The notes beneath the pieces are model-generated. The model was not told where the DNA came from, did not search any database, and saw nothing but the letters and a program-made list of their open reading frames with translations. The translations under genes were made by a program, and so were the position numbers. DNA of 64,000 nucleotides from Ensifer adhaerens (GTDB lineage: Bacteria; Pseudomonadota; Alphaproteobacteria; Rhizobiales; Rhizobiaceae), in the NCBI RefSeq assembly GCF_002007205.1, contig NZ_LAZS01000006.1, positions 930,001-994,000 on the forward strand, written 5' to 3'. This document shows positions 47,948 to 56,234 of the stretch, one piece after another. Position 1 is the stretch's first letter; every line of letters begins with the position of its first letter.

Positions 47948-47958
47948 AATGGTACGGA

Positions 47959-48096
47959 TTAGCGGCCGTAAACGGCGGCCTGGATCTGCGAACGGGACAG
48001 ACCGATATCGCTCAGTGCGTGATCGTCGAGAGCGTTCAGCTCGCGGATCGCACGGCGGGTCTTCGCATATTCCATGATCTTCTGACGGATCTTCAT
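47959..48096 (-). CDS. Small DUF1127 protein
   Basis: A 45-residue basic protein starting MKIRQKIMEYAKTRRAIREL and ending DDHALSDIGLSRSQIQAAVYGR, the compact DUF1127 type. A strong AAGGAGTG lies just upstream of the ATG. It is small enough to be missed by automatic calling. In Agrobacterium, small DUF1127 proteins of this kind affect RNA turnover, phosphate physiology and cell aggregation; the role here is inferred only. Two palindromes lie upstream of its ribosome-binding site. Confidence 0.85.
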   Translation of the reverse strand: MKIRQKIMEYAKTRRAIRELNALDDHALSDIGLSRSQIQAAVYGR

Positions 48097-48546
48097 CTTT
48101 AACACTCCTTACTTGACGAGCGTCAAATAGGCATTTGCCTAAAATTTGTGTAGCGCCACGATTGCAAACTAGGCATGCACCAGACGCGTAGCCGGTTAAC
48201 GAATTTTTGCCACTTTCACCCCCGTAGGGCGTGGCGAAACCAATGATTCTCTCGGAAAATTGCAGCGAGCGTCACGCTCGTCGCCTGATCGCACGCACGC
48301 AATAATGTTAGCCAGATGGCAGGTCCAGGAATGCGTGTCGCGAGAAGATCACAACCACAGGCTTTATCTTGATCAGAAATCAGGCGTAAACTGAGCTTGC
48401 AGCCCGAGCGGCAGGGCATGGAGTGTCCACGTCCGCCGCTTCAAGCGGCTCGACGGGCGGCAGCAGCGTCTCGCCGCTTGAACGAGGCCGTCGAGGCTTG
48501 CCTGCGCAAGCCTCTTTTCAAGGTTTTGGCGTGGGGCCATGCTCGC
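48097..48546. other. Intergenic region with palindromes and a terminator-like hairpin
   Basis: About 450 bp between the small DUF1127 gene and pheA. It holds two short palindromes near the DUF1127 start (TTGACGAGCGTCAA at 48113-48126 and AGGCATTTGCCT at 48129-48140) and a plus-strand terminator-like hairpin (GAGGCTTGC / GCAAGCCTC then TTTT, 48493-48518). No protein-coding gene was recognised. Confidence 0.5.
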
Positions 48547-49398
48547 TCAGAGCACGCCGCGCATCGGGTGCGCCTTGTAGGTGCCGAGGATGCGGACCTT
48601 CTCGGAGAAGAAGCGCAGCTCGTCCATGGCGTGGCGAACGCCAACATCATCAGGGTGCCCCTCGATATCGGCGTAGAACTGCGTCGCCACGAACCTGCCG
48701 CCGAGCTGGTAGCTCTCGAGCTTGGTCATGTTGATGCCGTTGGTGGCGAAACCGCCCATGGCCTTGTAGAGCGCTGCCGGAATGTTGCGGACGTTGAAGA
48801 CGAAGGTGGTGATGATCAGCTCTTCGTCGGTGCGTGCCATGCGCTGCTCTTCGCGGGAAAGCACGACGAAGCGAGTGACGTTGCTTTCGGTGTCCTCGAC
48901 GTTCTCGGCGATGATTTCGAGACCGTAGAGATCGGCTGCAAGACGCGGCGCCAGCGCCGCCATCGAGCGGTCGCCCTTTTCGGAGACGAGCTTGGCGGCA
49001 CCGGCGGTATCGCCGGCGACGACCGGCTTCCAGCCGTTGGAGCGCACGATCTTGCGGCACTGGCCGAGCGCATGGATGTGGCTGTGCACGGTGCGGATCT
49101 CGTCGCGCGTGACGCCGGGCAGCACCATCAGCTGGAAGCGGATGGGCATGAAATACTCGCCGACGATGTGCAGGCGCGATTCCGGCAGGAGGTGATGGAT
49201 GTCGGCGACGCGGCCGGCGATCGTATTCTCGATCGGGATCATCGCCAGATCGGCGTCACCGTTCTCGACCGCGACGAAGGCATCTTCGAAGGTCTGGCAG
49301 GGCAGCGGCTCCATCGACGGGAACATGTCGCGGCAGGCCATGTCGGAATTGGCGCCATAGTCGCCCTGGAAGGAAATCCTGTTGGTCTTGACGGTCAC
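48547..49398 (-). CDS. pheA: Prephenate dehydratase
   Basis: A 283-residue monofunctional enzyme converting prephenate to phenylpyruvate in phenylalanine synthesis. The catalytic domain has ISFQGDYGANSDMA and the motif IPIENTIAGRVADIHHLL, with the catalytic ESNVTRFVVL. A C-terminal ACT domain (NIPAALYKAMGGFATNGINMTKLESYQ) gives phenylalanine feedback. It lacks an N-terminal chorismate mutase part. kdsB lies 26 bp upstream on the same strand. Confidence 0.96.
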   Translation of the reverse strand: MTVKTNRISFQGDYGANSDMACRDMFPSMEPLPCQTFEDAFVAVENGDADLAMIPIENTIAGRVADIHHLLPESRLHIVGEYFMPIRFQLMVLPGVTRDEIRTVHSHIHALGQCRKIVRSNGWKPVVAGDTAGAAKLVSEKGDRSMAALAPRLAADLYGLEIIAENVEDTESNVTRFVVLSREEQRMARTDEELIITTFVFNVRNIPAALYKAMGGFATNGINMTKLESYQLGGRFVATQFYADIEGHPDDVGVRHAMDELRFFSEKVRILGTYKAHPMRGVL

Positions 49399-49424
49399 GG
49401 TAGCGTCCTTCTCGGGTTCTGATA

Positions 49425-50180
49425 TCAGCGGATACGGGCGGACAGGATACGGCGGGCCTTTTCCAGCTCCACCGGTGTGTCGACGCCAAGTGGAACCGAA
49501 TCGACGATCTCGACGTCGATGCGCATGCCGGCTTCGAGCGCACGCAGCTGCTCCAGCGATTCGCGCCGTTCGAGCACGGAGGGCTGAAGCGAAACGAAGC
49601 GTTCCAGCGCCTGCCGCCGATAGGCGTAGAGGCCGATGTGGTGATAAAGCGGCCCTTCGCCATGAGGCGCGGTCGCGCGGGTGAAATAAAGCGCGCGCAG
49701 GCGCGTGTCCGAAAGCGGCGAACCGACCACCTTGACGATGTTCGGGTTGGTCTTTTCGCTCTCTTCGGTGATCGCCACCGTCAGCGTGGCGATATCAACG
49801 CTAGCGTTCTCAAGCGGGTTCAGCGCGGCGCGGATCGCGGCCGGCTCGACCGTCGGCAGGTCGCCCTGGACGTTGATCACGATCTCTGCCTCGCCGTTCG
49901 GATCGGCCTTCGTAAGCGCTTCGTAGATCCTGTCTGAGCCGGACTGGTGGTCGATGCGGGTCATGATCGCTTCGAAGCCGGCCTCGCGCACGACGTCGAA
50001 GACCTCTTGGTCGTCGACGGCTACGACGACGCGTCCGACGTCCGCTTCCTGCGCACGGGTCGCTACCTGGACGATCATCGGCAGGCCGCAAATATCAGCG
50101 AGCGGCTTTCCGGGCAGGCGTGTCGAGGCCATGCGCGCCGGAATGAGTACGATGACTTTTGCTGAATTTTCGCGATTCAT
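49425..50180 (-). CDS. kdsB: 3-deoxy-manno-octulosonate cytidylyltransferase
   Basis: A 251-residue enzyme that activates Kdo as CMP-Kdo for lipopolysaccharide inner-core synthesis. The nucleotidyltransferase motif [19 protein letters not shown], then [12 protein letters not shown] and [12 protein letters not shown] are visible, as is [18 protein letters not shown] toward the C-terminus. It starts with MNRENSAK. It is probably co-transcribed with pheA, which follows. Confidence 0.96.
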   Translation of the reverse strand: MNRENSAKVIVLIPARMASTRLPGKPLADICGLPMIVQVATRAQEADVGRVVVAVDDQEVFDVVREAGFEAIMTRIDHQSGSDRIYEALTKADPNGEAEIVINVQGDLPTVEPAAIRAALNPLENASVDIATLTVAITEESEKTNPNIVKVVGSPLSDTRLRALYFTRATAPHGEGPLYHHIGLYAYRRQALERFVSLQPSVLERRESLEQLRALEAGMRIDVEIVDSVPLGVDTPVELEKARRILSARIR

Positions 50181-50336
50181 GATCTGGCCTTCAAAAACCC
50201 CGCCGAAAGTGTCAATAAGTCTCAGTTAGGGGCCGATAATCACTGTTGCAACGCAGAGCCAAAAGACATAGGTTCCGCGCGATTTCAAGATAGGCCGGGT
50301 TTTTGTTTGCGCCGGTGGCAAAGGGAGCGTTTGCAG

Positions 50337-51008
50337 ATGAATTCATATGTGAACATGGGCGTGGGTGCCTTTTTGGGGACGGTCTTCGTTCTGATGTCCG
50401 TGTCCATTGCGTCGGAAGGCATTTTCCACTCCGAAGCTCCCGAGAAGGAAGGCTTTGCGATCGTGGCCGAAGAAGGCACGTCTGAAGCGGGAGCCGGCGG
50501 CGCCGCGGAAGTCGAAGTCGACATCAAGCCGCTGCTGCTCACGGCCGACGCTGCTGCCGGCGAAGCCGTGTTCAAGAAATGCGCGAGCTGTCACACCGCC
50601 GACAAGGGCGGCGCAAACAAAGTCGGTCCGAACCTCTGGAGCCTCGTCAACCGTCCGATCGCTTCGCATGAGGGCTTCAGCTACTCGGCAGGCATGAAGA
50701 CGTTCGCCGAAGGCGGCAAGGTCGTCTGGGACTACGACCACCTCAGCTACTTTATCGAAGCACCGAAGAAGCACGTTCCGGGCACCGCCATGGGCTTTGC
50801 CGGCGTCAAGAAGCCGGACGAACGCGCCAACCTGATCGCCTGGCTGCGCGAGCAGGCCGACGCTCCGGCTCCGTTGCCGGATGCGGCTGGCGCCGCCGCC
50901 GAAGCCGCACCGGCTGCTGGCGCCGAAGGCGCAAAGCCGGCTGAGGGCCAGGCCGCTCCGGCGACCGAAGCCAAGCCCGCCGAAGGCCAGCCGGCTCCGG
51001 CTCAATAA
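50337..51008 (+). CDS. cycM: Membrane-anchored c-type cytochrome (CycM-like)
   Basis: A 223-residue cytochrome c tethered by an uncleaved N-terminal helix (about residues 7-27). The heme site CASCH is at residues 82-86 ([20 protein letters not shown]), and the axial methionine is likely Met152 in PGTAMGFAG. Such cytochromes carry electrons from the bc1 complex to terminal oxidases. The C-terminal 45 residues are an unusual Ala/Pro/Glu-rich tail with repeats of AKPAEGQ. The start [10 protein letters not shown] follows AAGGGAGCG. It is divergent from kdsB, which leads to pheA, as in other rhizobia. Confidence 0.9.
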   Translation: MNSYVNMGVGAFLGTVFVLMSVSIASEGIFHSEAPEKEGFAIVAEEGTSEAGAGGAAEVEVDIKPLLLTADAAAGEAVFKKCASCHTADKGGANKVGPNLWSLVNRPIASHEGFSYSAGMKTFAEGGKVVWDYDHLSYFIEAPKKHVPGTAMGFAGVKKPDERANLIAWLREQADAPAPLPDAAGAAAEAAPAAGAEGAKPAEGQAAPATEAKPAEGQPAPAQ

Positions 51009-51035
51009 GTTCTGCGGTCGTAAAAGACCCCATGC

Positions 51036-51063
51036 AAAAGGCCCGGCTCGCGCCGGGCCTTTT
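51036..51063 (+). terminator. Rho-independent terminator of the cytochrome gene
   Basis: A perfect 12-bp stem AAAAGGCCCGGC / GCCGGGCCTTTT with loop TCGC lies 27 bp past the stop. Confidence 0.9.
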
Positions 51064-51155
51064 CGTATTCGGGAATAGGCGACAGCTACCAGCGCACGAA
51101 GCGATGCGGCGGATCCACCGCGTCCGGCGAAACAGCTTGCCGGATTCGGCGGCAA

Positions 51156-52100
51156 TCACATCAGCAGATAGGCCCAGACCGAAACACTGACGACGCCGAG
51201 CGCGGTCGTCAGCGTGATCGTCGAGGACGCCAGCGCGTGGCCGACATTGAAGTGATTGGCGATCAGCCAGGCGTTGACGCCCGTCGGCACCGCCGACGTC
51301 AGCACCAGCGCCGTCGTCCAGTTGTCGTTGAGGCCGAGCAGGTGGCAGCTGGCGAAGACGACACCCGGCATGACAAGGAGCTTCAACGCACTTGTGAACG
51401 AGGCAAGCCCGAGATTGCCGGCAAGGCCGTATTTATCCAGCGCCATGCCGATCGAGATCAGCGCTGCGGGTGCTGCCATCGACGCCAATTGATCGACGAC
51501 GGTCTTGACCGGCCCGCCAAGCGGCTGGCCGACAAGATGGAACGCGGCGCCGCACGCAAGCCCGATCACCAGCGGATTGCGCACCAGATTGCGGGCGACG
51601 CCGGCCAGAAGCTGAAGCGGGCTTTGCCCCGGCTTGCCGCCGGCGCGCCGCTCCGCACGCTCCATCAAGAGAGTACCGGCAATCATCATGACCGGCAGAT
51701 GCACGGAAAGCAGGATCGAGATCGCGACGATGCCCTCCTCGCCGACGATGCGCGAGACGAGCGGCAGGCCGATGAAAACGGTGTTGGCGAAGGCGGAGGA
51801 CACGCCGGCGAGAACCCCCATGCGCGCGTCGCGCCCGAAGAGAAACGTTGCCGCCACGTGTCCCAGGGTCCAGGTGACCGCGACGCCCGAGAAATAGGCG
51901 ACCCAAAGCGGCCAGGGCGAACCGTCCTTGAAATCCGCCTCGGCGATCGTTCGAAACAGCAGAATGGGGACGGCGACGCGAAAGACGAAATCGCCGAGCG
52001 CCTCGCCGACAGCCGGTTTCAGATAGCCCAAGCGAACCAGCAGCCAGCCGGCAAGGATCAGGATGAAGATGGGCAGGACGTTCTGGAAGATGTCGGACAT
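51156..52100 (-). CDS. AEC-family (auxin efflux carrier-like) permease
   Basis: A 314-residue membrane protein of about ten helices in two inverted halves. Typical are VLPIFILILAGWLLVRLGYL at the start, ANTVFIGLPLVSRIVGEEG in the middle and PTGVNAWLIANHFNVG near the end. Bacterial AEC proteins export or import organic acids such as malonate or malate. The start MSDIFQNVLP is chosen by family; the open frame before it is not hydrophobic. It is divergent from a BON-domain gene. Confidence 0.87.
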   Translation of the reverse strand: MSDIFQNVLPIFILILAGWLLVRLGYLKPAVGEALGDFVFRVAVPILLFRTIAEADFKDGSPWPLWVAYFSGVAVTWTLGHVAATFLFGRDARMGVLAGVSSAFANTVFIGLPLVSRIVGEEGIVAISILLSVHLPVMMIAGTLLMERAERRAGGKPGQSPLQLLAGVARNLVRNPLVIGLACGAAFHLVGQPLGGPVKTVVDQLASMAAPAALISIGMALDKYGLAGNLGLASFTSALKLLVMPGVVFASCHLLGLNDNWTTALVLTSAVPTGVNAWLIANHFNVGHALASSTITLTTALGVVSVSVWAYLLM

Positions 52101-52343
52101 GCGCGGGCCCTGGATCACGCCGAGTTCAAGCCGGATCGGCTGAAGATCATCGCGATCGGTTCTCATGAGGTAGAGCGGGAAACGGGCGGAAAACCACGAA
52201 CTCTTTTCCTCATCCCGCTCCTGGAATGGTGCTGCCAGCAATAACGTTGTTCGTGCCCGCGCCGCAAGCACGCGAACAGCGGAGTGCAGGGAGAGGAACA
52301 TTCACCGACCGCAGGCGTTCCGCAACAGTATGAGGAACGAACC

Positions 52344-52625
52344 ATGCCGACAGAAAAGCCCACCTACGCGCATCGGGACGATGACCCGCATCTCACCGAT
52401 GATGCACTTGCCGACAAGGTGCTGCGCTACATCCAGTATGCGGCGATGATCGATACGCGCGACATCTCGGTGATGGCGCTCGGCGGGATTGTGGTGCTTT
52501 CCGGCCATGTGGCGCAGGTATCCGACATCGCCTGTGCCGGTGATGCGGCAGCGTCGGTGATCGGCGTCGCCAGTGTCGAGAACCGGCTGTCGGTGAAGCC
52601 GGGTGCGGCCGAGCCCGATCCCTGA
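52344..52625 (+). CDS. BON-domain protein
   Basis: A 93-residue soluble protein consisting of one BON domain: DDALADKVLRYIQYAAMIDTRDI, then VMALGGIVVLSGHVAQVSDIACAG, and VIGVASVENRLSVKP. Unlike many BON proteins it has no signal peptide. BON domains bind phospholipids or membranes and are often osmotically induced; a cytoplasmic one is less clear. GAGGAACGAACC precedes the ATG. Confidence 0.82.
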   Translation: MPTEKPTYAHRDDDPHLTDDALADKVLRYIQYAAMIDTRDISVMALGGIVVLSGHVAQVSDIACAGDAAASVIGVASVENRLSVKPGAAEPDP

Positions 52626-52725
52626 ACCGCAACGGCAATGGTTGCCGCGCAGGGGGCTGGATGATAGGACATACGCCACCATGAGGTATAGGTGTGGCCC
52701 GGCGTTACCGCCGGAAGGCCGGCAC

Positions 52726-52766
52726 AGGAGCCGCAGATGAGGACCGAAACGTCAGCAACCAGGTAA
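52726..52766 (+). promoter_or_regulatory. Leader peptide reading frame upstream of the CmlA-like exporter
   Basis: A strong AGGAG (52726-52730) is spaced six bases from ATG 52737, which opens a nine-codon frame encoding MRTETSATR and ending in TAA at 52764-52766. The codons carry a Thr-Ser-Ala-Thr run, residues known to favour chloramphenicol-induced stalling in the penultimate position. The reading frame ends exactly where the first arm of the adjoining hairpin begins. Confidence 0.7.
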
Positions 52767-52846
52767 GCCGCAACAACGGTTGAATAAGTTGTTGCGGCGT
52801 CTGTCGGCTCACAGTCCCAAGATTTGATGAAGTGGCAGTTCGCCGC
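52767..52846 (+). promoter_or_regulatory. Attenuator hairpins between leader frame and CmlA-like gene
   Basis: A perfect 11-bp stem GCCGCAACAAC / GTTGTTGCGGC (52767-52777, 52788-52798) with a ten-base loop begins right after the leader stop codon. Part of its second arm (GCGGCG, 52794-52799) can alternatively pair with CGCCGC at 52841-52846. A small extra hairpin CCGGCG-TTAC-CGCCGG lies upstream at 52699-52714. The alternative pairing is the arrangement of an attenuator, but it is not shown whether it controls translation or transcription. Confidence 0.65.
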
Positions 52847-52878
52847 CGAATGTTTTCCATTTGCGCGGATGTCTCATC

Positions 52879-54075
52879 ATGCCCGATCATAACTCACCCA
52901 CCTGGTCCTATTCGCTGCCGGCAGCCCTGCTGCTGATGGCGCCCTTCGATATTTTGGCCTCGCTCGCCATGGATATCTACCTGCCCGTCGTGCCTCAGAT
53001 GCCGGCAATCCTCGGGACGTCGCCGGCGGTCGTCCAGCTCACGCTCAGCCTTTACATGCTGCTTTTGGGGCTGGGTCAGCTGCTGTTCGGCCCACTGTCT
53101 GACCGCTTCGGCCGTCGACCGGTGCTTCTTGCCGGCGCGACGCTGTTTGCGCTGTCGTCGCTGGGTCTGGCCGCAACCACCTCGGCGCCGGTCTTCGTTG
53201 CGTTGCGGCTCATCCAGGCGGCCGGCGCCTCGGCCGCTCTGGTCGCGACCTTCGCCACCGTGCGCGACATCTATGGCGCGCGCCCGGAGGGCGTGACCAT
53301 CTACAGTCTCTTCAGCGCCATGCTCTCCTTCGTGCCGGCACTCGGGCCGATTGCCGGCGCGCTGATCTCGGGCGCCTTCGGATGGCGGGCGATCTTCCTG
53401 GCGCTCGGCATCCTTGGCCTTGCAGCACTCGGCCAGGTAATGCCGCGCTGGTCCGAAACCCGGCCGGTTACTGCGGCGCAGGTAAAGCCGAGCTTCACGC
53501 CCATGCTCAAAAGTGGTGCTTTCTGGACCTATACGCTTGGGTTCAGCACGGCGATGGGCACGTTTTTTGTGTTCTTCTCCACCGCGCCGCGCCTGCTCAT
53601 CGATCGCGCCGGCTATTCGCAGTTGGGCTTCAGCCTGGCCTTCGCCACGGCCGCCGTCGTGATGATCATCGCCACGCGCTTTGCCAGGGTCTTCGTCGCC
53701 CGCTACGGAACCTCCGGATGCCTCGCCCGCGGCATGGCGTTGATCATTCTCGGCGGGCTGCTGCTGGCCGCAGGCGAAGCCATGGCGCCTCCGTCGTTCC
53801 AGAGCTTCGTGCTGCCGATGTGGGTGATCGCCTTCGGCATCGTCATGAGCGCCTCGATCACGGCCAACGGCGCGCTCAAGGCCTTCGACGCCATCGCCGG
53901 GACGGCCGTGGCGCTCTACTTCTCGATCCAGAGCCTGATCGTCAGCCTCGTCGGCACCGGCGCTGTGCTCCTGCTGGGAGGAGACACAGCATGGCCGCTC
54001 GCCGGCTATTGCCTGGGCATGGCGACGATCACGCTGGTGGCGCTGGCGTTTCTCAACCGGCACGAAAAGCGATAG
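52879..54075 (+). CDS. CmlA/FloR-like phenicol efflux MFS transporter
   Basis: A 398-residue MFS exporter of about 12 helices. From memory it tracks CmlA closely: WSYSLPAALLLMAPFDILASL resembles the CmlA opening, followed by MDIYLPVVPQMPA, LFGPLSDRFGRRPVLL, FATVRDIYGARPEG, VPALGPIAGALI, GWRAIF, FFVFFSTAPRLL, SQLGFSLAFATAAV and GALKAFDAIAGT. Known members export chloramphenicol and sometimes florfenicol. The ATG 52879 is chosen; a TTG six codons upstream is also in frame and both have weak ribosome-binding sites. Whether it confers resistance cannot be told from sequence. Confidence 0.8.
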   Translation: MPDHNSPTWSYSLPAALLLMAPFDILASLAMDIYLPVVPQMPAILGTSPAVVQLTLSLYMLLLGLGQLLFGPLSDRFGRRPVLLAGATLFALSSLGLAATTSAPVFVALRLIQAAGASAALVATFATVRDIYGARPEGVTIYSLFSAMLSFVPALGPIAGALISGAFGWRAIFLALGILGLAALGQVMPRWSETRPVTAAQVKPSFTPMLKSGAFWTYTLGFSTAMGTFFVFFSTAPRLLIDRAGYSQLGFSLAFATAAVVMIIATRFARVFVARYGTSGCLARGMALIILGGLLLAAGEAMAPPSFQSFVLPMWVIAFGIVMSASITANGALKAFDAIAGTAVALYFSIQSLIVSLVGTGAVLLLGGDTAWPLAGYCLGMATITLVALAFLNRHEKR

Positions 54076-54178
54076 CATTGCGCCTCCCGGAGCAGTCACC
54101 TGCTCCGGGAGGCTTCAACCTGAAAGATGGCAAGATGGCTCTTGACCTCGCCCCTGGGGCAGGCCCCAGACTGAATTC

Positions 54179-54985
54179 ATGACCGATTCCTATTTCCTCG
54201 CCGGCCGCTTCGGCGCCGCCACAAGACTGTCCCCAAAGGCGCTGAGGCTCTATGCCGAGCAGGGCCTGCTGGTGCCCGCCCATGTCGATCCCGTAACCGG
54301 CTACCGCTATTACGCCGCTGCGCAGGCAAGCCGCGCCCGGCTGATTGCCCGGCTGCGCCAACTGGGCCTGCCGATCGCCCGGATCGCGCGGCTGATCGAT
54401 CTACAGCCCGACGTTCGCCTGACGGAGCTGCGCGCCTGGCTGGAGGTGCAGAGCAAGCGGCTCGAAGATCAGCGCGAACTGGTGGAGGCGATCATCCGGC
54501 AATCGGACGGCGGCGACGATGCGCTCGTTGCGACCGTTGCCGTCCGCGACGTCGCGCCTTCGAAGATCGTCTATCGGCAGCACCACGTAACGGTGGACGC
54601 GCTCGAGGCCTTCACCGAGACTGCCGAAGCGGAGATCCGCGGCTATCTTGCGCAATCCGGCAAGAGCGACGACGGGCCGATGACGCTGCACTTCCACGAG
54701 CCGGTCAATCACGACGGCAAGGGGCTCGTCGAGGTCGCGATCGGCTATGACGGCAGTCTCGAACCTTCCGGCGACCTGCGCATCCGCCTTCAATCGGCGG
54801 GACGCGAAGCGTTCCTGGCCGTGGCTGAACCGTTCGAGACCTTTCCGGCCGTGCTTCGCGTCTATGACGCGATCGAAACCTGGTTCGAACAAAGCGACGA
54901 TCTCAACTGCTTCGGCAGCCCCTACGAAATCTATCCCGGCAGCGGCAGCGCCCGCTTCGATGTCGCCTACCCCATCGTGCGCTGA
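54179..54985 (+). CDS. MerR-family regulator with GyrI-like effector domain
   Basis: A 268-residue regulator. The N-terminal MerR helix-turn-helix carries AATRLSPKALRLYAEQGLLVPAH, then GYRYYAAAQASRARLIARLRQLGLP. A coiled-coil helix (about residues 85-110) precedes a GyrI/BmrR-type ligand domain ending in FGSPYEIYPGSGSARFDVAYPI. This architecture resembles BmrR-like multidrug sensors. It lies between a phenicol exporter and a cysteine-peptidase-like gene; the exporter's leader suggests that gene has its own control, so the regulator's target is uncertain. Confidence 0.85.
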   Translation: MTDSYFLAGRFGAATRLSPKALRLYAEQGLLVPAHVDPVTGYRYYAAAQASRARLIARLRQLGLPIARIARLIDLQPDVRLTELRAWLEVQSKRLEDQRELVEAIIRQSDGGDDALVATVAVRDVAPSKIVYRQHHVTVDALEAFTETAEAEIRGYLAQSGKSDDGPMTLHFHEPVNHDGKGLVEVAIGYDGSLEPSGDLRIRLQSAGREAFLAVAEPFETFPAVLRVYDAIETWFEQSDDLNCFGSPYEIYPGSGSARFDVAYPIVR

Positions 54986-55022
54986 AATCCCCCGCACGCC
55001 CCAATCACTCAAGGACCAACCG

Positions 55023-55952
55023 ATGCAGCACTTTTCCTATGTGGGCTCCGGCCCCTATTGCTACGCCAACTCCTTCGCGATGATGTTCGGCGAGGCCGCG
55101 CCTTCGACCGCGATCATCGAGCTTGCCACCGGCAGCCCCTTCGGCATGCAGCTCGTCGGCGGCACGCTACCGTTCTTCGACCCTTACGGCTGGGATCCGG
55201 AGGCCGGTTTCGACGGCGCGCTTCAGGCACTCGGCTGGACGTCGCAGGTCAGCAGCGGCGGCGATGCCGAGGATGCGCTTTCGCGTCTGCGCTCGGCGTT
55301 GAAGGATAGCCCCGTCTGGGTCGGTCCAGTGGAAATGGGGCATCTTCGGCACCAGCCCGGCATGACGGGACCGATCGAGGCCGATCATTACGTCGTGGTC
55401 CTCGCAGTCGATGAGACGCGCGTGCTCATGCACGACCCGCAAGGCTATCCTTACGCCTCCCTGCCGCTCGTCGATTTTATGACCGCCTGGGGCGCCGAGA
55501 CGCTCAGCTACGGCGACCCCTACACCATGCGATGGGGATTTTCCCGCGTGGCCGACGTGACCGAGGTGGAGGCGATCCGCGCCTCGGTGCCGGCGGCAAT
55601 CCACTGGCTCTCGATGACGACGGACCGGCTGGTGCCGGTGGGCAGCCTCGGCAACGCCGACGCGGCCGAAGCGCTCGCCGCGCAGATCGAAGAGAATTGC
55701 GACAAGAACCTGCGGGCTCACCTCGTCCATTTCGCCGTTCGCGTCGGTGCGCGGCGCGCCGGCGACGCGGCATCCTGCCTGGCGCGGGCGGGCCTTAGCA
55801 AATCCGCCGCCATCGCCGGCGAACAGGCACGGCTGATCGGCGCACTGCAGTACCCGCTGGTCCTGCGCAGGGATGCCGAGGCGGCCGAAAGCCTGCGCCT
55901 GCTGGCGCCGACCTACGACCGGCTGCTCACCGCTCTGCAAAACGGGGAGTGA
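55023..55952 (+). CDS. Cysteine-peptidase-like (BtrH_N/C39-like) protein
   Basis: A 309-residue protein with an opening of MQHFSYVGSGPYCYANSFAMMFG and a histidine in EADHYVVVLAVDETRVLMHDPQGYP. The Cys-Asn-His order suggests a papain-like fold of the type seen in BtrH N-terminal and C39-like domains. The C-terminal third is alpha-helical with GLSKSAAIAGEQARLIGAL. No signal peptide is present, so it is cytoplasmic and may be an acyltransferase or peptidase on a small molecule or peptide. It follows the MerR gene by 37 bp. Confidence 0.65.
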   Translation: MQHFSYVGSGPYCYANSFAMMFGEAAPSTAIIELATGSPFGMQLVGGTLPFFDPYGWDPEAGFDGALQALGWTSQVSSGGDAEDALSRLRSALKDSPVWVGPVEMGHLRHQPGMTGPIEADHYVVVLAVDETRVLMHDPQGYPYASLPLVDFMTAWGAETLSYGDPYTMRWGFSRVADVTEVEAIRASVPAAIHWLSMTTDRLVPVGSLGNADAAEALAAQIEENCDKNLRAHLVHFAVRVGARRAGDAASCLARAGLSKSAAIAGEQARLIGALQYPLVLRRDAEAAESLRLLAPTYDRLLTALQNGE

Positions 55953-55965
55953 TCTTAAGGCTAGC

Positions 55966-56234
55966 GCAATTCCGGACGGAAAACCGCTTCGCACTTTTCC
56001 TGGAATTAGTCTCTTAAGCCGCAATTCCGGACGGAAAACCGCTTCGCACTTTTCCTGGAATTGGTCTCTTAGGCCGCAATTCCGGACGGAAAACCGCTTC
56101 GCACTTTTCCTGGAATTAGTCTCTTAGGCCGCAACTCCGGACGGAAAACCGCTTCGCACTTTTCCTGGAATTAGTCTCTTAGGCCGCAACTCCGGACGGA
56201 AAACCGCTTCGCACTTTCCCTGGAATTGCTTTTA
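55966..56234 (+). repeat. Five tandem copies of a 55-bp palindromic unit
   Basis: Units start at 55966, 56021, 56076, 56131 and 56186, a strict 55-bp period, with the last one truncated. Each contains the core CGGACGGAAAACCGCTTCGC followed by ACTTTTCC. Most carry AATTCC and GGAATT ends that can pair into a hairpin. They differ at only a few positions. The core matches the dispersed elements at 18640 and 15864. The array fills the gap between two convergent genes. Confidence 0.92.

Noticed and set aside
55966-56234. CRISPR array
   Set aside because: The units follow directly upon one another without unique spacers and no cas genes are near, so it is a plain tandem repeat.
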